Source: Purshia tridentata (lineage: Eukaryota > Streptophyta > Magnoliopsida > Rosales > Rosaceae). Taken from it: a DNA stretch of 48,607 nucleotides. The notes under the pieces are model-generated. The model was given only the letters and a program-made list of their open reading frames with translations. It was not told the origin of the DNA and ran no database searches. Within the stretch, counting starts at the first letter, position 1. Each line of letters opens with the position of its first letter. The stretch spans positions 1 to 48,607 of the forward strand of contig QANT01005499.1 of NCBI GenBank assembly GCA_003254885.1. The letters are read 5' to 3'. Position numbers and translations under genes: made by a program. Positions 11,659-22,802 of this stretch are shown one piece after another.

Positions 11659-12034
11659 TCTTTAAAGGCTAAATCACCCAATTTACGATTTTGCCACTTA
11701 CTTCACTCGTCCATAACTTACAAATCGTGACTCCGTTTGACGCGTACTTCGTGTTTACAAACTCATGGAGTCGAGCTCTACGTAACTACGTCAAAGTCTA
11801 CCCCAAGGGCCTAATAATTTAAAAAGTCAACTTCTGGGTCTCTTGCCACGTTCAAAGTTTTCAAACCGTCCCTCCAAACGAGACATGCTGCACGTCTATA
11901 GACTCGTAAGCCCGAGGCCTTCCTAACAAACCCAAGGTCAAACATCAAATCTTATTCGAACCCAAAGTCAACTTTAGGCCCCAAAGACCAAATTAAAATT
12001 CAAGATTTTACCTTACGGAGTACGGGTCGTTACA

Positions 12035-12246
12035 TCTAACCCTTTAATTTTCATAGTGGAGCAAACCTCACAGAACTCATAAATATACATATATGGGCGC
12101 TCTCCAAAAAGACCATGGAATGCAGGCAATAAATGGATCATCCCAGACTTGAGCTCGAAGTTGTCAATAGTAGTCTGAGGATAGATGATGCATGTTGCCT
12201 GATTAGAAACCTCAGGTATAGATAAGTCCTTTAGTGGTCTAGCCAT
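12035..12246 (-). pseudogene. Athila-like gag, N-terminal fragment
   Basis: The minus-strand frame from 12246 reads MARPLKDLSIPEVS, then ATCIIYPQTT..NFELKSGMIHLLPAFHGL and ending YEFCEVCSTMKIKG. This is the recognisable N-terminal part of Athila gag, with its ELKPGLIQLLP-type and HLKEFEVVC-type motifs. It is open as far as the TSD of solo LTR D. The true start could lie further upstream, since the frame before the ATG is also partly open. Confidence 0.75.
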
Positions 12247-12959
12247 GTTGTCCTGATTTTGATCATGATGTAGAACGGATGGCGATTCAGTTTGAAAAGC
12301 AACTTGAACGACGAAAATAAGGGAAATTATTTCTACTAGACTTTGCTCTAGAGCCCGAACATAGTCGATTTACATATCAAATTAAAGGGAATCGTGCCAC
12401 GATTCCAACTCACAGAAAATGCTGTGACTAATAGGCCTTTTCGGCTATCTGAGGTTGTTTAAAGCCTCAAAACTGCATTTGAAGTTTCAGACCATTTTAT
12501 TTATTTTTCGTTTTATTTTATTTGGGTTTGTTTTAGTCCAAGGGCCTTAATTATGTGTTCGTTTAGCCCTAGTGTTTCTTGAAAATGTATTTAAGGTTTT
12601 TCTTAAGTTGATTTGGCAACTTTCATCATTATTGAATAAACTTTGAGTTTTTCTCAATTTTCCAGGTGGATTCCAGACTTCTTGTTCTATTAGGTTTACA
12701 CTTGTAAACCTTGGTCTCTTGCGTTGCATTAGATCACCCATCTGCTCAAATGTTCTAGGACTGGAAACTGTAGATGATGAAGGTGAAGACGCGGGAGATG
12801 GTGTAGGGGATGGTAAAGTTAGATGTGCTACCACTTTTAACTTGTTCTCCTTTACTCCATTCATAAAAGAATGTGATTTGTGCTAATCTCTCATCCAAAG
12901 GAGTGTCGTAGTCAATCGGTTCAATAGAACCTGGTTGGGACATACACGAGCACCAAACA
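12247..12959 (-). other. Unassigned leader with overlapping open frames
   Basis: Two minus-strand frames are open here: one begins MSQPGSIEPIDYDTP (12943), the other is Ser/Pro-rich and contains RTFEQMGDLMQRKRPRF (12864 to 12547). I do not recognise either. They lie between the presumed LTR/leader and gag of the Athila element, so they may be a worn upstream ORF of that element or chance frames. Confidence 0.3.
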
Positions 12960-14537
12960 AATGGGAAACAAAGGAATTAGAACTATAGTTAAACAATTAG
13001 AAAGGAAAATAAATTTTAGATATTTTTTTTTGAAAATAAAAAAATTTAATTAATTAAATAAAATAAATAAAAACGAAATAAAAACAGAAAATGAAATTGA
13101 TTTAATTAAACTAAATAAACCAAAAAGAAAATTAATAAAAATTAGAAAATAAAAACAAGAATCAATTCCAATTCAAACTTCCTAACTACCACAATCCTAC
13201 CTAAATTAGGAATTAAGTAGACTAAACTAATAAGGAAGCAAAACCAAATCAGATAATGGAAGTAAGGCAAGAATTTTTAAATTGAAACTTAACATCCTAA
13301 TTAGATGCAAACAAATAACACACAAGGAAAGATAATTAATCACATACCAAACCTCAGATTCAATGTCATGATGCAAGTTCTGAAACCTATATCCTTTTGA
13401 TGAGTGCATTCGCAATTTTACCTGTGGCATAGCATGAAATGCATGATTCCACTACTGTACAAACTAGTGCATGGCGTCTACCCTAGTTTAGTACCCCAAA
13501 TGCAACTTAGTCATGGCGTCTACCTACGAATACATCAAGGTCCATTAATGCACAATTGAGAATACGAATGCGACTAACACCCTAGAGCATGGCGTCTACC
13601 CCAGATGCATTAGATTCAATTTCACACCATCTGATTTTAGCCCCAATTACTAAATTTCAGATTGCTTATCACTCATATTAGGGGCTGATTGTTTGTCCTC
13701 ACCCTAACTTGATTAGATTCTAGATGCAATAACCCTAGGTCATCAATAAAGGATTAAAAACAACTAGAAAGCAATGAAAATGGTGAAATCAAAATCATTA
13801 GAACATGGAATTAAGAGTAAACAAAAGCTACATCAATCTATTTGAATATTCGGCCTAGGGCTGAACCCTAGGATTTAGAAAACAAAATTAGTACATGCTA
13901 AAGATAAGAAAACATCCAGAATTCATGTTTAACATCTAACAATTACAAAGATAAGAGAAAAGAAGGATGAAACCCTTGGAGAGCTCACGCCTCCAAGCTG
14001 CAGCAACCCTCTCTCTATTTTATGATTTTTCTCAAAGTGTGTGAAACCCTAGAACATAGCTGAAGTTTGGTTTAAATAGGTAGGTGCAATTGGTCCTCTT
14101 TTGGACTTGTATGTAGATGATTTCTTCCCCTAGTTAATCTCTTAAAAATCAAAATTTAAAAGGGATAAATAACGCAACTAGAAATGTGATTTTTAGAGAT
14201 TAATTGGGAAGAACTTCCATATAGGGCACACAGTCAGACTTCCTTTTAGGGTTTGGACTAGGCTTGATCACATTTTGGCTTTTATATGGTTGAGAATCAC
14301 CCTGAGTTGCACAAAGCTCACAGCCTAGCCCCTTGTCTATTTCTCATTGCTATTTTCTCTTCCTAGGCCGAACTTGGCTTGTTGGACTTTCATTTGTAAG
14401 CAAATGTTCATTTAGACTCAATTTGGGCTGATTTGCATCCATTTGTAACATTTGGGCTTTCCACCTACAAAAATGAGAAACGAACATAAACAACAAGAAA
14501 TAGAGGACCTAAAATGCACACATTTAAGGACTTAACA
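12960..14537 (-). mobile_element. Athila-like LTR and 5' leader
   Basis: On the minus strand a TG start (TGTTAAGTCCTTAAATG) at 14537 borders the satellite exactly. A TATA-like CCTATTTAAACC lies near 14,075-14,086, followed by CT-rich DNA, the usual LTR promoter layout. The 13,020-13,170 stretch is A-rich and low complexity. The motif CATGGCGTCTACC occurs three times between 13,470 and 13,605. The inner border of the LTR and the primer binding site were not located. Confidence 0.5.
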
Positions 14538-14842
14538 CTTTCGGCCCAAGAGGGCCCATTTTGGTGTAAATTGGACGAAGTTTGACCAAGTATGCATCGA
14601 AATCACGTTTTCGTACGTTCAAAACACTTCATGTGATTCATTTGGAATGGAATGGTAATCCAAACATGAGAAAGTGCTTCCCCATGTCTTTCTAGCCAAC
14701 CAAGTATGTTTTGGTACAATTAGGAAGAAATTGGACCAAGTATGCATTGAAATGACGTTTTCACGCATTCAAACATATCATGTGGTTCATTTGGCCTATA
14801 ATAATCTAAACATAAGAAAGTGTAAAGTTTGGTATAAAGTGC
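14538..14842 (+). repeat. 150-bp satellite, first block (2 units)
   Basis: The landmark (C/G)NTTCAAA is at 14616 and 14766, exactly 150 bp apart. Unit content: TTCAAAACAC, ATGTGGTTCATTTGG, CTAATC, GAGAAAGTGCTTCCCCATG, TTGGTGCAA, TTGGACCAAGTATGCA. The left edge is the start of the Athila LTR, which therefore inserted into this array. Confidence 0.85.
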
Positions 14843-15330
14843 TTTAACACCCTAAAGCACCTAAGTAAAACAACGATCAGTGATCGGACCCAATTTTAAA
14901 ACTATTTGACAAGACTGAACCAATCAAACACACTCAAGTCTGCACAACAGATGCACAACCTAAGAAACACAACCAACAAGCATATCAAATATTCATGTGA
15001 GGAGTGACAACCTAGGCACACAAGGATCCATCAAAATAGGCATCCTAGTGCTAGCCACAACTAGAGTGAGGTGTGTGATGCTAGATTAGATTCAGTTCAT
15101 CAGTTGCAATATTATCAACCATAAAACAAAGTCTGACAGCATATGGCAAAGAGTTAAACCCAAGTTATACAAATGGAAAATAAACCCAGCAATCACAAGG
15201 AAGAAACACAGAAGTTGTTCACCGAGAAAAACCTCAAAGGGTTAAAAAACTAGAGGTCTTATCCGCTGACCAGGCAATCCAATATGTTGAGGTTCAATAC
15301 AAAGTCTATATCAGCACATAAGCTCATTTA
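14843..15330 (-). mobile_element. Possible copia-like LTR fragment
   Basis: The minus strand contains a GAGGTTTTTCTCGGTGAACA stretch followed by TTCTGTGTTTCTTCC, a pattern common in the R-U5 region of plant copia LTRs. No ends, TSD or coding region were found, so the assignment is tentative. The right part abuts the broken end of solo LTR E. Confidence 0.3.
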
Positions 15331-16365
15331 CCACAGGTTCTCAACCAAGCCAACAAACAACCGAAACGGCGGGAACCACCACGCACGGGGGTTGCCTGAC
15401 CCCGGAAAACACACCCGAAAGGTCCGAGAAACTCACCCAAACTCACCCACAAGCTCGGGTGGTTGGCCCGAGGCCAAAAAACAAGGAACGGTCGCTGGAA
15501 CCGTCACACGTAGCGAGTCCCACGACGGTCAACGGGCGGTCAACTGCCAAAAACGAAAGTCACGTTTAGCTAAAACAAACTACACAGGCACGTAGAGGAG
15601 ATCGAGGGGATCAAAACTCGAACCTGGGTCGATGGCCAAAAGTGGCCGGAAAAGGGAGGAAACTGGCCGGAAAGCCGCCGGCCTCCCTAGCTTCGATCCG
15701 CCGCCCACGGTGGTCCAACGGGTCAATCGAACCCACCAACACGCTGGGCTCGACGAGAGGAAGAGATCTGGGCAGGTGGGAGGTCGCGTCGTCGCCGGAA
15801 TCGCCGAGATCGCCGCCGTGACGCCGACTGTGCACGTTCGGATTCTCTCTTTCCGGGCTGTTTCGGGAGGAGGTGCCACCACCGGAGGGAAGAGGGAGGC
15901 GGCGCGAGCACGGGAAGCTGAAGGCCAGGCCGGCCCGCCGCCGAACGTGCCCCTACGCGTCGGCGAAAGGCGCGGCTGGGAGTGAATGTCGCGAGAGAGA
16001 GAGAAATTTCGGTAGAGAGGAGAGAGAAAATGCTGTGTCATTTTCTGGGGTTCTGTGCCCCCTTTTTAAAAACCAACTTTTCTAAAATTACAACCTTGCT
16101 CCTCTCTTCACACGTCCGTAACTTTCAAACCGTAGCTCCGTTTAACTCGTGCTACGTGTCTACGAACTCGTGAGAACAAGACTCTTCCAACGAACCCAGG
16201 GTCAACGCGAAAAGTCCTCCGGAACGAAAAGTCAAATTTTTGCCCAACTTTAAAAGTCAAAACTTTAAAATTTGAAAACCTCCAAAACGTTTTACTTTTC
16301 CAGAAAAATCCCGAAAACTTTTAAAAAGCTTTTCAAAACCACTTTGGAAAGTGCGGGGTGTTACA
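15331..16365 (-). mobile_element. Solo LTR E (ACACC type), truncated
   Basis: Minus-strand start TGTAACACCCCGCAC at 16365. U3 module with CTCACGAGTTCGTAGACACG, CT-rich tract and a GC-rich leader rich in CGGCC/CCGGA follow, closely matching LTR J. Similarity stops near 15331, before the donor-like site, so about half of the LTR is missing. Several frames are open through the GC-rich leader; one is shared with G, I and J (see findings). Confidence 0.75.
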
Positions 16366-16685
16366 CATTTAGGAAAGTGACCCACATAAAAGACTCTTAC
16401 ATGGGATCACTTAAAGTCATAAGATAGTAAGTCCAGTTCCCGTGCTAGAAAGGTGCAGTGTATGATATGTCATGGACTAGTCAAAACATGCACCATTCTG
16501 TAAAAATATGATATTGCGTGAAATGCATGGTATGGATATTACCTTAGGCATGTGAGATGTAGAACCAGCTGTGTAGTCTTCATTGCACACTCAAAATGAT
16601 CCTAACTTAGTCTAGAGCTTGTGTGAGATTCAAATCTAAAATGATTACAAGCTGTTTTGTCAAGGAAATTGACAATAAAAATATT
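16366..16685. other. Unassigned spacer
   Basis: About 320 bp between solo LTR E and the next satellite block. It contains GCGTGAAATGCATGGTATGG and no reading frame, repeat or terminal motif that I recognise. Confidence 0.3.
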
Positions 16686-17073
16686 GAAACTAACAAAGTG
16701 CTTTCCCATGACTTTTGTGCCAATTGGACGAAATTGGACCAAGTAAGCACCGAAATCACGTTTTCATGTGTTCAAAACACTTAATGTTGTTTATTTGGTG
16801 TTGAATGCTAATCAAAACATGAGAGAGTGCTTCCCCATGTCTTTCGAGCCAAGATAGTTCGTTTTGGTGCAAATTGGATGAAGTTGGACCAAGTGTGCAC
16901 CGCAATCCCGTTTTCATGCATTCAAAACACATCATGTGGTTCATTTGACCTAAAACGCTAATCCAAATATGAGAATGTGCTTCCCCACGACATTCATTCC
17001 AAGAGGGCCCGTTTTGGTGCACATTGGACGAAGGTTGACTAAGTATGTACCGAAATAATGTTTTTGTGCGTTC
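16686..17073 (+). repeat. 150-bp satellite, second block
   Basis: Landmarks at 16769, 16919 and 17069 are exactly 150 bp apart. The last five bases, CGTTC, are the left TSD copy of solo LTR F, and the array resumes in register at 21731. Confidence 0.9.
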
Positions 17074-19464
17074 TGTGAGACCTAATCTTTTTCTAGTATT
17101 TTACTTCCCACTTAAATTAGAATGTTTTCTGAGAAACTAGCGGCTAAGGCTTGACGTCACTAGCGTAGTAGTAGAGCTTAATTTGTTGTGGGGAACGACA
17201 TTTAGTTCGTTGAATTTGGAGTTAGAATGATTAATTTTTGAATTTTCCAAGTTGGATAATTTTTTTGCCCCACTATTTGATTTTTTGTAATTTATTTTTG
17301 GTGAAGTTGGATTTTACATAAAATTTTGAGTCCATAGGTAAGTAATACTCAGTCTCACGAGTCCTTAGGATTTTTTGTGGAATTATTTGGAGACCTCAGG
17401 TGAATTTTTTAAGTTAGAGAAAATAGAAAAAAAATAGGAAATGACTTGGCAGTTGCCGTGGCAGCCAGCACCATGTGTCACTCGTTGATGAGCTGACTAG
17501 GATGGGCGCACAGAATTGGCATGGGCTGCACCTCACTTCATTTACTTTTGTTTTAATCTTAGCCTTTGAACTTCATTAAAGAGCCTTTTAATCTTGGCAT
17601 TTCATTTTTGCATACAAATTGTCCCACATTGGAGGCGAGAGCTTTTTTCCTCACCTTCTAAAGCTTACAAATAGAGGAGCCCCCTTCTCATTCTCACTTG
17701 CACCTCTTAGTGTGAGTTGAGAGCTCCTCATTCTCTCTCTAAAATTCTTCCTAAGGGAATCCTTCCTTTTGTGAAAGGAACCCAAAGGAGCAAGCTCCAA
17801 TCTTTTTTGAAGCAGCTCCATAGTTCAAAATTTTGTTTATTTTTGGTGGGGTTATTAATTACCCTATAAAGGTGGTGATTAATTTATCTAATCAAAAATA
17901 GTCTTTCTCCTCGGCGAAGCCCTGCCTAATTTCCGTTGCGACGAAGTAAGTCTTTTGAAAAGACTTTAAAGTTTGGTTTAGTTGTTTAAGTTTAATTTAA
18001 TTACTTTTTAGGCTTTAATTTTGGTGTTTTAGTAATTCTTTTCTGGAGGTTAAGAAAATGAGGTCTTCAACCGGGTTAGTGAAACTCCTCCTTCTCTTTA
18101 AGTTTTTTATGCATGATTAGTTAATTAAGTTGGATTATTAAATTAATTAATCATGTTTAAAGTAGAATTTAAATTGCATAGTTTAATTGATTAAGTTGGA
18201 TTAAATAATATCAATTAACTATGTAATTGCTAAAACATAAAGAGTAAGAAGCATGCAAACTAAGTTGGAATTATTTGCTTTGCTTACTTAATTAGCTAGA
18301 CTTGTTTATTTCTTAATCAATCAATCTAATAATTATTTGAGGTTACCCAATTAAAGTAATTGAATGACATGATCTCAAGGTCAGTCCTGGCTACTGTTGC
18401 TACTGCCGGCTTAAGGAACACTGGGATTGATCCTCCCGTACTGACCTGGTCATGATTTTTTAGACTTCAAGTGGTTAACTGTAACACCCCACACTTTCCA
18501 AAGGGGTTTTGAAAAGCTTTTTAAAGATTTTTAGGATTTTATTTAAAAAGTAAAACATTTTGGGCGTTTTTCAAAAATTTTAAGTTGATTTTAAAGGGGC
18601 AAAAGTTGACTTTTTGTTTGGGAGGACTTTTGGTGTTGACTTTGGGTTCGTTGGAAAGGTCTCGTTCTCACGAGTTCGTAGACACATAGCACGCGTCAAA
18701 CGGAGCTACGGTTTGAAAGTTACGGACGTGTGAAGAGAGGGGCAAGGTTGTAATTTTGGAAAAGTTGGATTTTTAAAAGCCCAAAACCCCAGAAAATCCT
18801 CACTTTCTCTCTCCTCTCTCCCGCTGTCTCTCTCCCTCTCGCAACTCTCTCTTCAGCCGCAGCTTCCACCGGCGCGTGGGGGCGCGTCCGGTGGTGGCTG
18901 GGCTCGGACTTTGGCCTGTTGAGGTCGTCTCCTTCCCCTCTTGCTTCCCGTAGCCACCATCCAGCCCAGAAACGGCCGGAAAGAGAAGATCCTTTCGTGC
19001 ACAGTCGGCATCGTCGGTGGTGATCGCTGCGATTCCGGCGACGGCGCGACCTCCCACCAGCCCAGAATCACTCTTCTTGTTGAGCCCGTCACGGTGGTGT
19101 CCTCCGATCGTTCATCGGAGCGCTGTAGACGACGAATCGAAGCCGTGAAGGTCGCGGCTTCTCCGGCGAAATTCAGACGTTTCCGGCCACGTTTTCCGTC
19201 GAGTGAGGTTAGGCAGTCACGGCAACCACGGCTTTGCCGTGCGTGGTGGTCGTGTTTGGTGTCCTCTCGTGCTGTTCAGCCTCCCCAAAGCCTAGTAGGA
19301 CCACCAGTGAGGTTGGGTGAGTTTCTTGGACCTTCCGTGTGTTTTCCGAGGGTCGGGCAGCCACCGTGCGTGGTGGTTCCCGCCCGTTTTTGTAATTGCT
19401 GGCTTGGTTGTGAACACTGTTGTTTGTTTCCTTGGTTGTCTGGTCTTAACAGGTGAGCTTGGCT

Positions 19465-19512
19465 CGGGAATTGTATTCCCAATGCCGTTGTGCTGCCGGA
19501 TTTTGGAATCCG
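19465..19512 (+). other. Paired leader hairpins in LTR G
   Basis: Two small stems precede the donor-like site: GGGAA pairing with TTCCC (CTCGGGAATTGTATTCCC), then CGGATT (19497-19502) with AATCCG (19507-19512) around TTGG. Both recur in LTR J, with loops TTGTG and TTAG. Confidence 0.5.
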
Positions 19513-19555
19513 CGCAAAGGAGCCACGAAGGGCAGTTCAGTTTCGCGTGGTCACT

Positions 19556-20108
19556 GTGAGTGAACCTAAGTTCAACTCATTTTCCAGTTCAGTTACTTGT
19601 TTGATTGCTTTGCTTGTTTGCTGTTTTCTGTTTGCTAGTAAGTGGGTACGGAATTAGGATTGGAAATTCCGAGGATTTAAAGGTGATTTAAGGTTAAAGG
19701 ATTAAGGGAGTTTAGAGCTTTCAGTGGATATTATTTGAGGTTTAAGTTGGTTCGGAATAGATATCGAGGATTCTAAGATAATTGAAGAATCTAGTGGGAT
19801 TCTAGGTCAGGATCTGGTGGATTGTTCGCGGTGATCGTTCAGTTAGAGGTTAAATTGAGGATCTTTAAGGGATTAAGGATTTTAGTGGATTTGATCGGTT
19901 TAGAGGATTTGGTGATCAGGTTAAGGTCCATATTTGTGATTGGTGGTTTGACTGTGCTTGAGGCATTAAGATGGATTGTGAATTGATTATTTTATTTCAG
20001 TTAATTTGAGGTTTACAGTAGTTTCACTCATACGAGCTCTAGTGAGCTTACCGGGTTTGTGTGTAAACCCGGTGCACCTATGGTTGGGTGCAGGGTTTGG
20101 TTTTGCAG
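19556..20108 (+). other. Intron-like segment of LTR G
   Basis: CACT|GTGAGTGAAC at 19556 and GGTTTTGCAG|GTTGAGC ending at 20108 bound 553 nt. Both sites are kept in I and J. Splicing is inferred, not observed. Confidence 0.35.
20050..20073 (+). other. Conserved 9-bp hairpin in LTR G
   Basis: Perfect arms ACCGGGTTT (20050-20058) and AAACCCGGT (20065-20073) around a 6-nt loop, 35 nt upstream of the acceptor-like CAG. Confidence 0.7.
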
Positions 20109-21730
20109 GTTGAGCAAGTTGAGGAGGCAGTGGAGAGAAGACAAGGCAGTGGGGCCAGCAGTGTTTTCAGAAAGCTATTTTACACTGTGACTTTTATGTA
20201 AAAAGTTTTACACTTGGTTTTATGTAAATTGTTTTGAAAAAATTACAATTGTTCTTCAGTAAATTATTTTATATTCATGGCTCACCGTTTCAGAAAAGGG
20301 CCCACAGGAAACGGTTGTCAGTTTTCAGCAGTTTAGTCACGTGCCCGAGGGTCGGGGCGTGACAATAACCTCCAGACTTAAAATAAAATTTGGTTAAGTA
20401 GAAACCCTAAGTCCTGAAAATACAGAACTTAGTCTTCGTGGACAAGTTTCTAGAATTTTCTGGGAAGACATGACCGAGAGGTAAGGTCATGCCAAAACTC
20501 TGCCAAAACTTTGCCAAAACTCAACCACAGTTCTGTTGAATTACTTTTACTAAAGTTGGATTTTTGTCGGATTTGGATTTCCAGTTTTACCAAATAAGGT
20601 TTTAAGGACTTGGTGCTGTGGAAGTACAAAAAAGTTAAGCTTGGACACAGCTAGGGGCATTCTCCCACCCTGACTGTTGGGACTGTTTTTGTGCATGTAT
20701 TATGATATTAAATATTGTTGCTTGCAAACTCTGCATCATTTTTGTATGCCATATTGCACGGTTTTTAGATTATTATTGATGATCTGAGAGTAGAGGGTCA
20801 CGAAAAAACGCTGACCTTGGGTTTCGATCCCCTAAACTTTCGAAAAAGGTATGTACAGACAAGCTAGTCAATTTGTCCTTCTAGGGAGGCTAGCTTAATG
20901 GGAATACCGTGGTAATGGATACTCTCACTACATTACCTACTTTGTGCTTGGTAAATGTAGTTGACCATTCGTGATCGATCATTAATTAATGATACTTAAA
21001 CGTCCTAAAATATTTTGAGAAAACTACATACATATCAACAAAGGTTTCGTGGAGTTCAACGATTAAAATTTGATTTTGGATTTTGTTTAGTGAAATCTTT
21101 TCAACTGATTTTCAGTACCAACTGATATATCTAGTAAATATTTTGACCTACTATTTTCAAACCCAGCCAAGGTCCCCTGAGGGGAAGCGATGATCATTTG
21201 TGATGCTTATCCCCTACTACATTCTCTTATGTAGATCAAATTCCAATTGACAATCTCGATTAGTCGGTTAGGCGAAGCACTTGGATATCTTGCTGGACAT
21301 CTTAAGGTCTTTCCCATTTGTCAAGTCGGTTGCTTTGCTGAACTCTCTCTGATTTATTCGTTCGAACTATCTTTTAGTTTCATTTGAAATTTTCGAAACA
21401 GTTTTTGAGTAGTTGGTTGGTACCCACTTTGGGATCATTAGTAAAAGCATAACCTCTTTGAATGTCATGTTGTCTTTAAGGGTATTTTTGTAAAACTTTT
21501 TACCTGCGAGGGTTAGTTTTATTTAAGATGTATTTTCACATGTTTTCCGCTACTTGTTTTTCTCTCTAATCCAACCATCTTTTCTCAAACAAGTCTTACA
21601 TTGGTTATTTAATTCTAGAATGGTGTTACTAGGACCTGGTGACACATTCTACGATTAGATAGTTGGCGTGGCGACTGTCAAGTGCCCTAAAAATTGCCAT
21701 TTCTTCCAAGCCCTGTTTTGGGACATGGCA

Positions 21731-22693
21731 CGTTCAAAACACTTGGCCTAGAACACTAATCTAAATATGAGAAAGTGCTTCCCCATGCTTTTCTAGCTAA
21801 CCGAGTATGTATTGGTGCAATTAGGAAGAAATTGGACCAAGTATGCATTGAAATGACGTTTTCCTGCATTCAAAGCACATCATGTGGTTCATTTGGGCTA
21901 TAACACTAATCTAAACATAAGAAAGTGCTTTGCCATGACTGTCGTGCCAATGGGGCACGTTTTTGTGACAATTGGACAAAGTTGGACCAAGTAAGCACCG
22001 AAATCACGTTTTCATGTGTTCAAAACACTTTATGTGGTTTATTTGGTCTTAAACGCTAATCTAAACATGAGAGAGTGCTTCCACACGTCTTTTAAGCCAA
22101 GAGAGCACATTTTGGTGCAAATTGAACAAAGTTGGACCAAGAATGCACCGAAATCACATTTTTGTGCATTCAAAACACATCATCTGGTTCATTTGGCTTA
22201 GGACGCTAATCCAAATATGAAAAAGTGCTTCCCCATGACTTTCGTGACAAGAGGTTTTGGTGCAAATTGGACAAACTTTGACCAAGTACGCACTGAAATC
22301 ACGTTTTTTTGCGTTCAAAACATTTCATGTGGTTCATTTGGCCTAGAACACTAATCTAAATATGAGAAAGTGCTTCCCCTTGTCTTTCTAGCTAACGGGG
22401 CAAGTTTTGGTGCAATTAGGAAGAAATCAGACCAAGTATGCATTGAAATGAGGTTTTTATGCATTTAAAACACATCATGTGGTTCATTTGGCCAAGAACA
22501 CTAATCTAAACATAAAAAATCTAAACATAAAAAAGTGATTTCCCATGACTTTCGTGCCAATGGGGCTCGTTTTGGTGCCAATTGGATGAAGTTGGACCAA
22601 GTAAGCACCGAAATCACGTTTTTATCTGTTCAAAACACTTCATGTGATTTATTTGGCCTTGAACGCTAATCTAAATGTGAGAGAGTGCTTGCC
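21731..22693 (+). repeat. 150-bp satellite, third block (about 6.5 units)
   Basis: Landmarks at 21867, 22017, 22167, 22312, 22462 and 22627. Steps are 150 bp except one of 145 and one of 165, the latter explained by a local duplication of ATCTAAACATAAAAA near 22,501-22,535. The block ends in TTGCC, the left TSD copy of solo LTR H. Confidence 0.9.
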
Positions 22694-22802
22694 TGTAACG
22701 ACCCGTACCTTCCTAAGTGAATGTTAATAGGGCCCAACGTTGACTTTTGGTTCTAACAAGATTTTAGCTTTGACTTTGGGTCCGCTAGGAAGGTCTTGAG
22801 CT

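Larger units (their letters stand above)
9535..12034 (-). mobile_element. Solo LTR D (GACCC type)
   Basis: On the minus strand it starts TGTAACGACCCGTACTCCG at 12034 and ends GGAGGGTCCTGTCA at 9535, 2500 bp. It is flanked by a perfect TSD, TCTAA (9530-9534 and 12035-12039). Order in element orientation: duplicated U3 module, heat-shock element, CT-rich then GC-rich leader (about 11,600-11,330), GTGAGTGG donor-like site (10715), long stem and a worn hairpin array, CCCCCAG|GT acceptor-like site (9900), terminal block. It interrupts Athila gag. No coding function is supported. Confidence 0.9.
18480..20364 (+). mobile_element. Solo LTR G (ACACC type), nested in F
   Basis: Starts TGTAACACCCCACAC and ends GTCGGGGCGTGACA, 1885 bp. 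The flanks TTAAC (18475-18479) and ATAAC (20365-20369) match 4 of 5. In order: one U3 module (18,660-18,740), CT-rich tract (18,806-18,850), GC-rich leader, two leader hairpins, donor-like GTGAGTG (19556), conserved hairpin, acceptor-like TTTTGCAG|GT (20108), terminal block with GTGCCCGAGGGTCGGGGCG. It is younger than F because it splits it. Confidence 0.85.
17074..21730 (+). mobile_element. Solo LTR F (third type), carrying nested LTR G
   Basis: Starts TGTGAGACCTAATC and ends GGGACATGGCA, with a perfect TSD CGTTC (17069-17073 and 21731-21735). Without nested G and its duplicated site the unit is about 2.77 kb. An LTR-promoter layout is visible: TTACAAATAGAGGAG near 17,666-17,680, then a CT-rich leader. 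A TCCCCTGAGGGGA palindrome lies near 21,173-21,185. It does not share the U3 module or the structured segment of the other LTRs. Non-coding. Confidence 0.85.

Noticed and set aside
16756-17022. Protein-coding gene on the minus strand (with a similar frame at 28677-28937)
   Set aside because: The frames are translations of the 150-bp satellite; they stay open only because 150 is divisible by three, and stops occur in most units.
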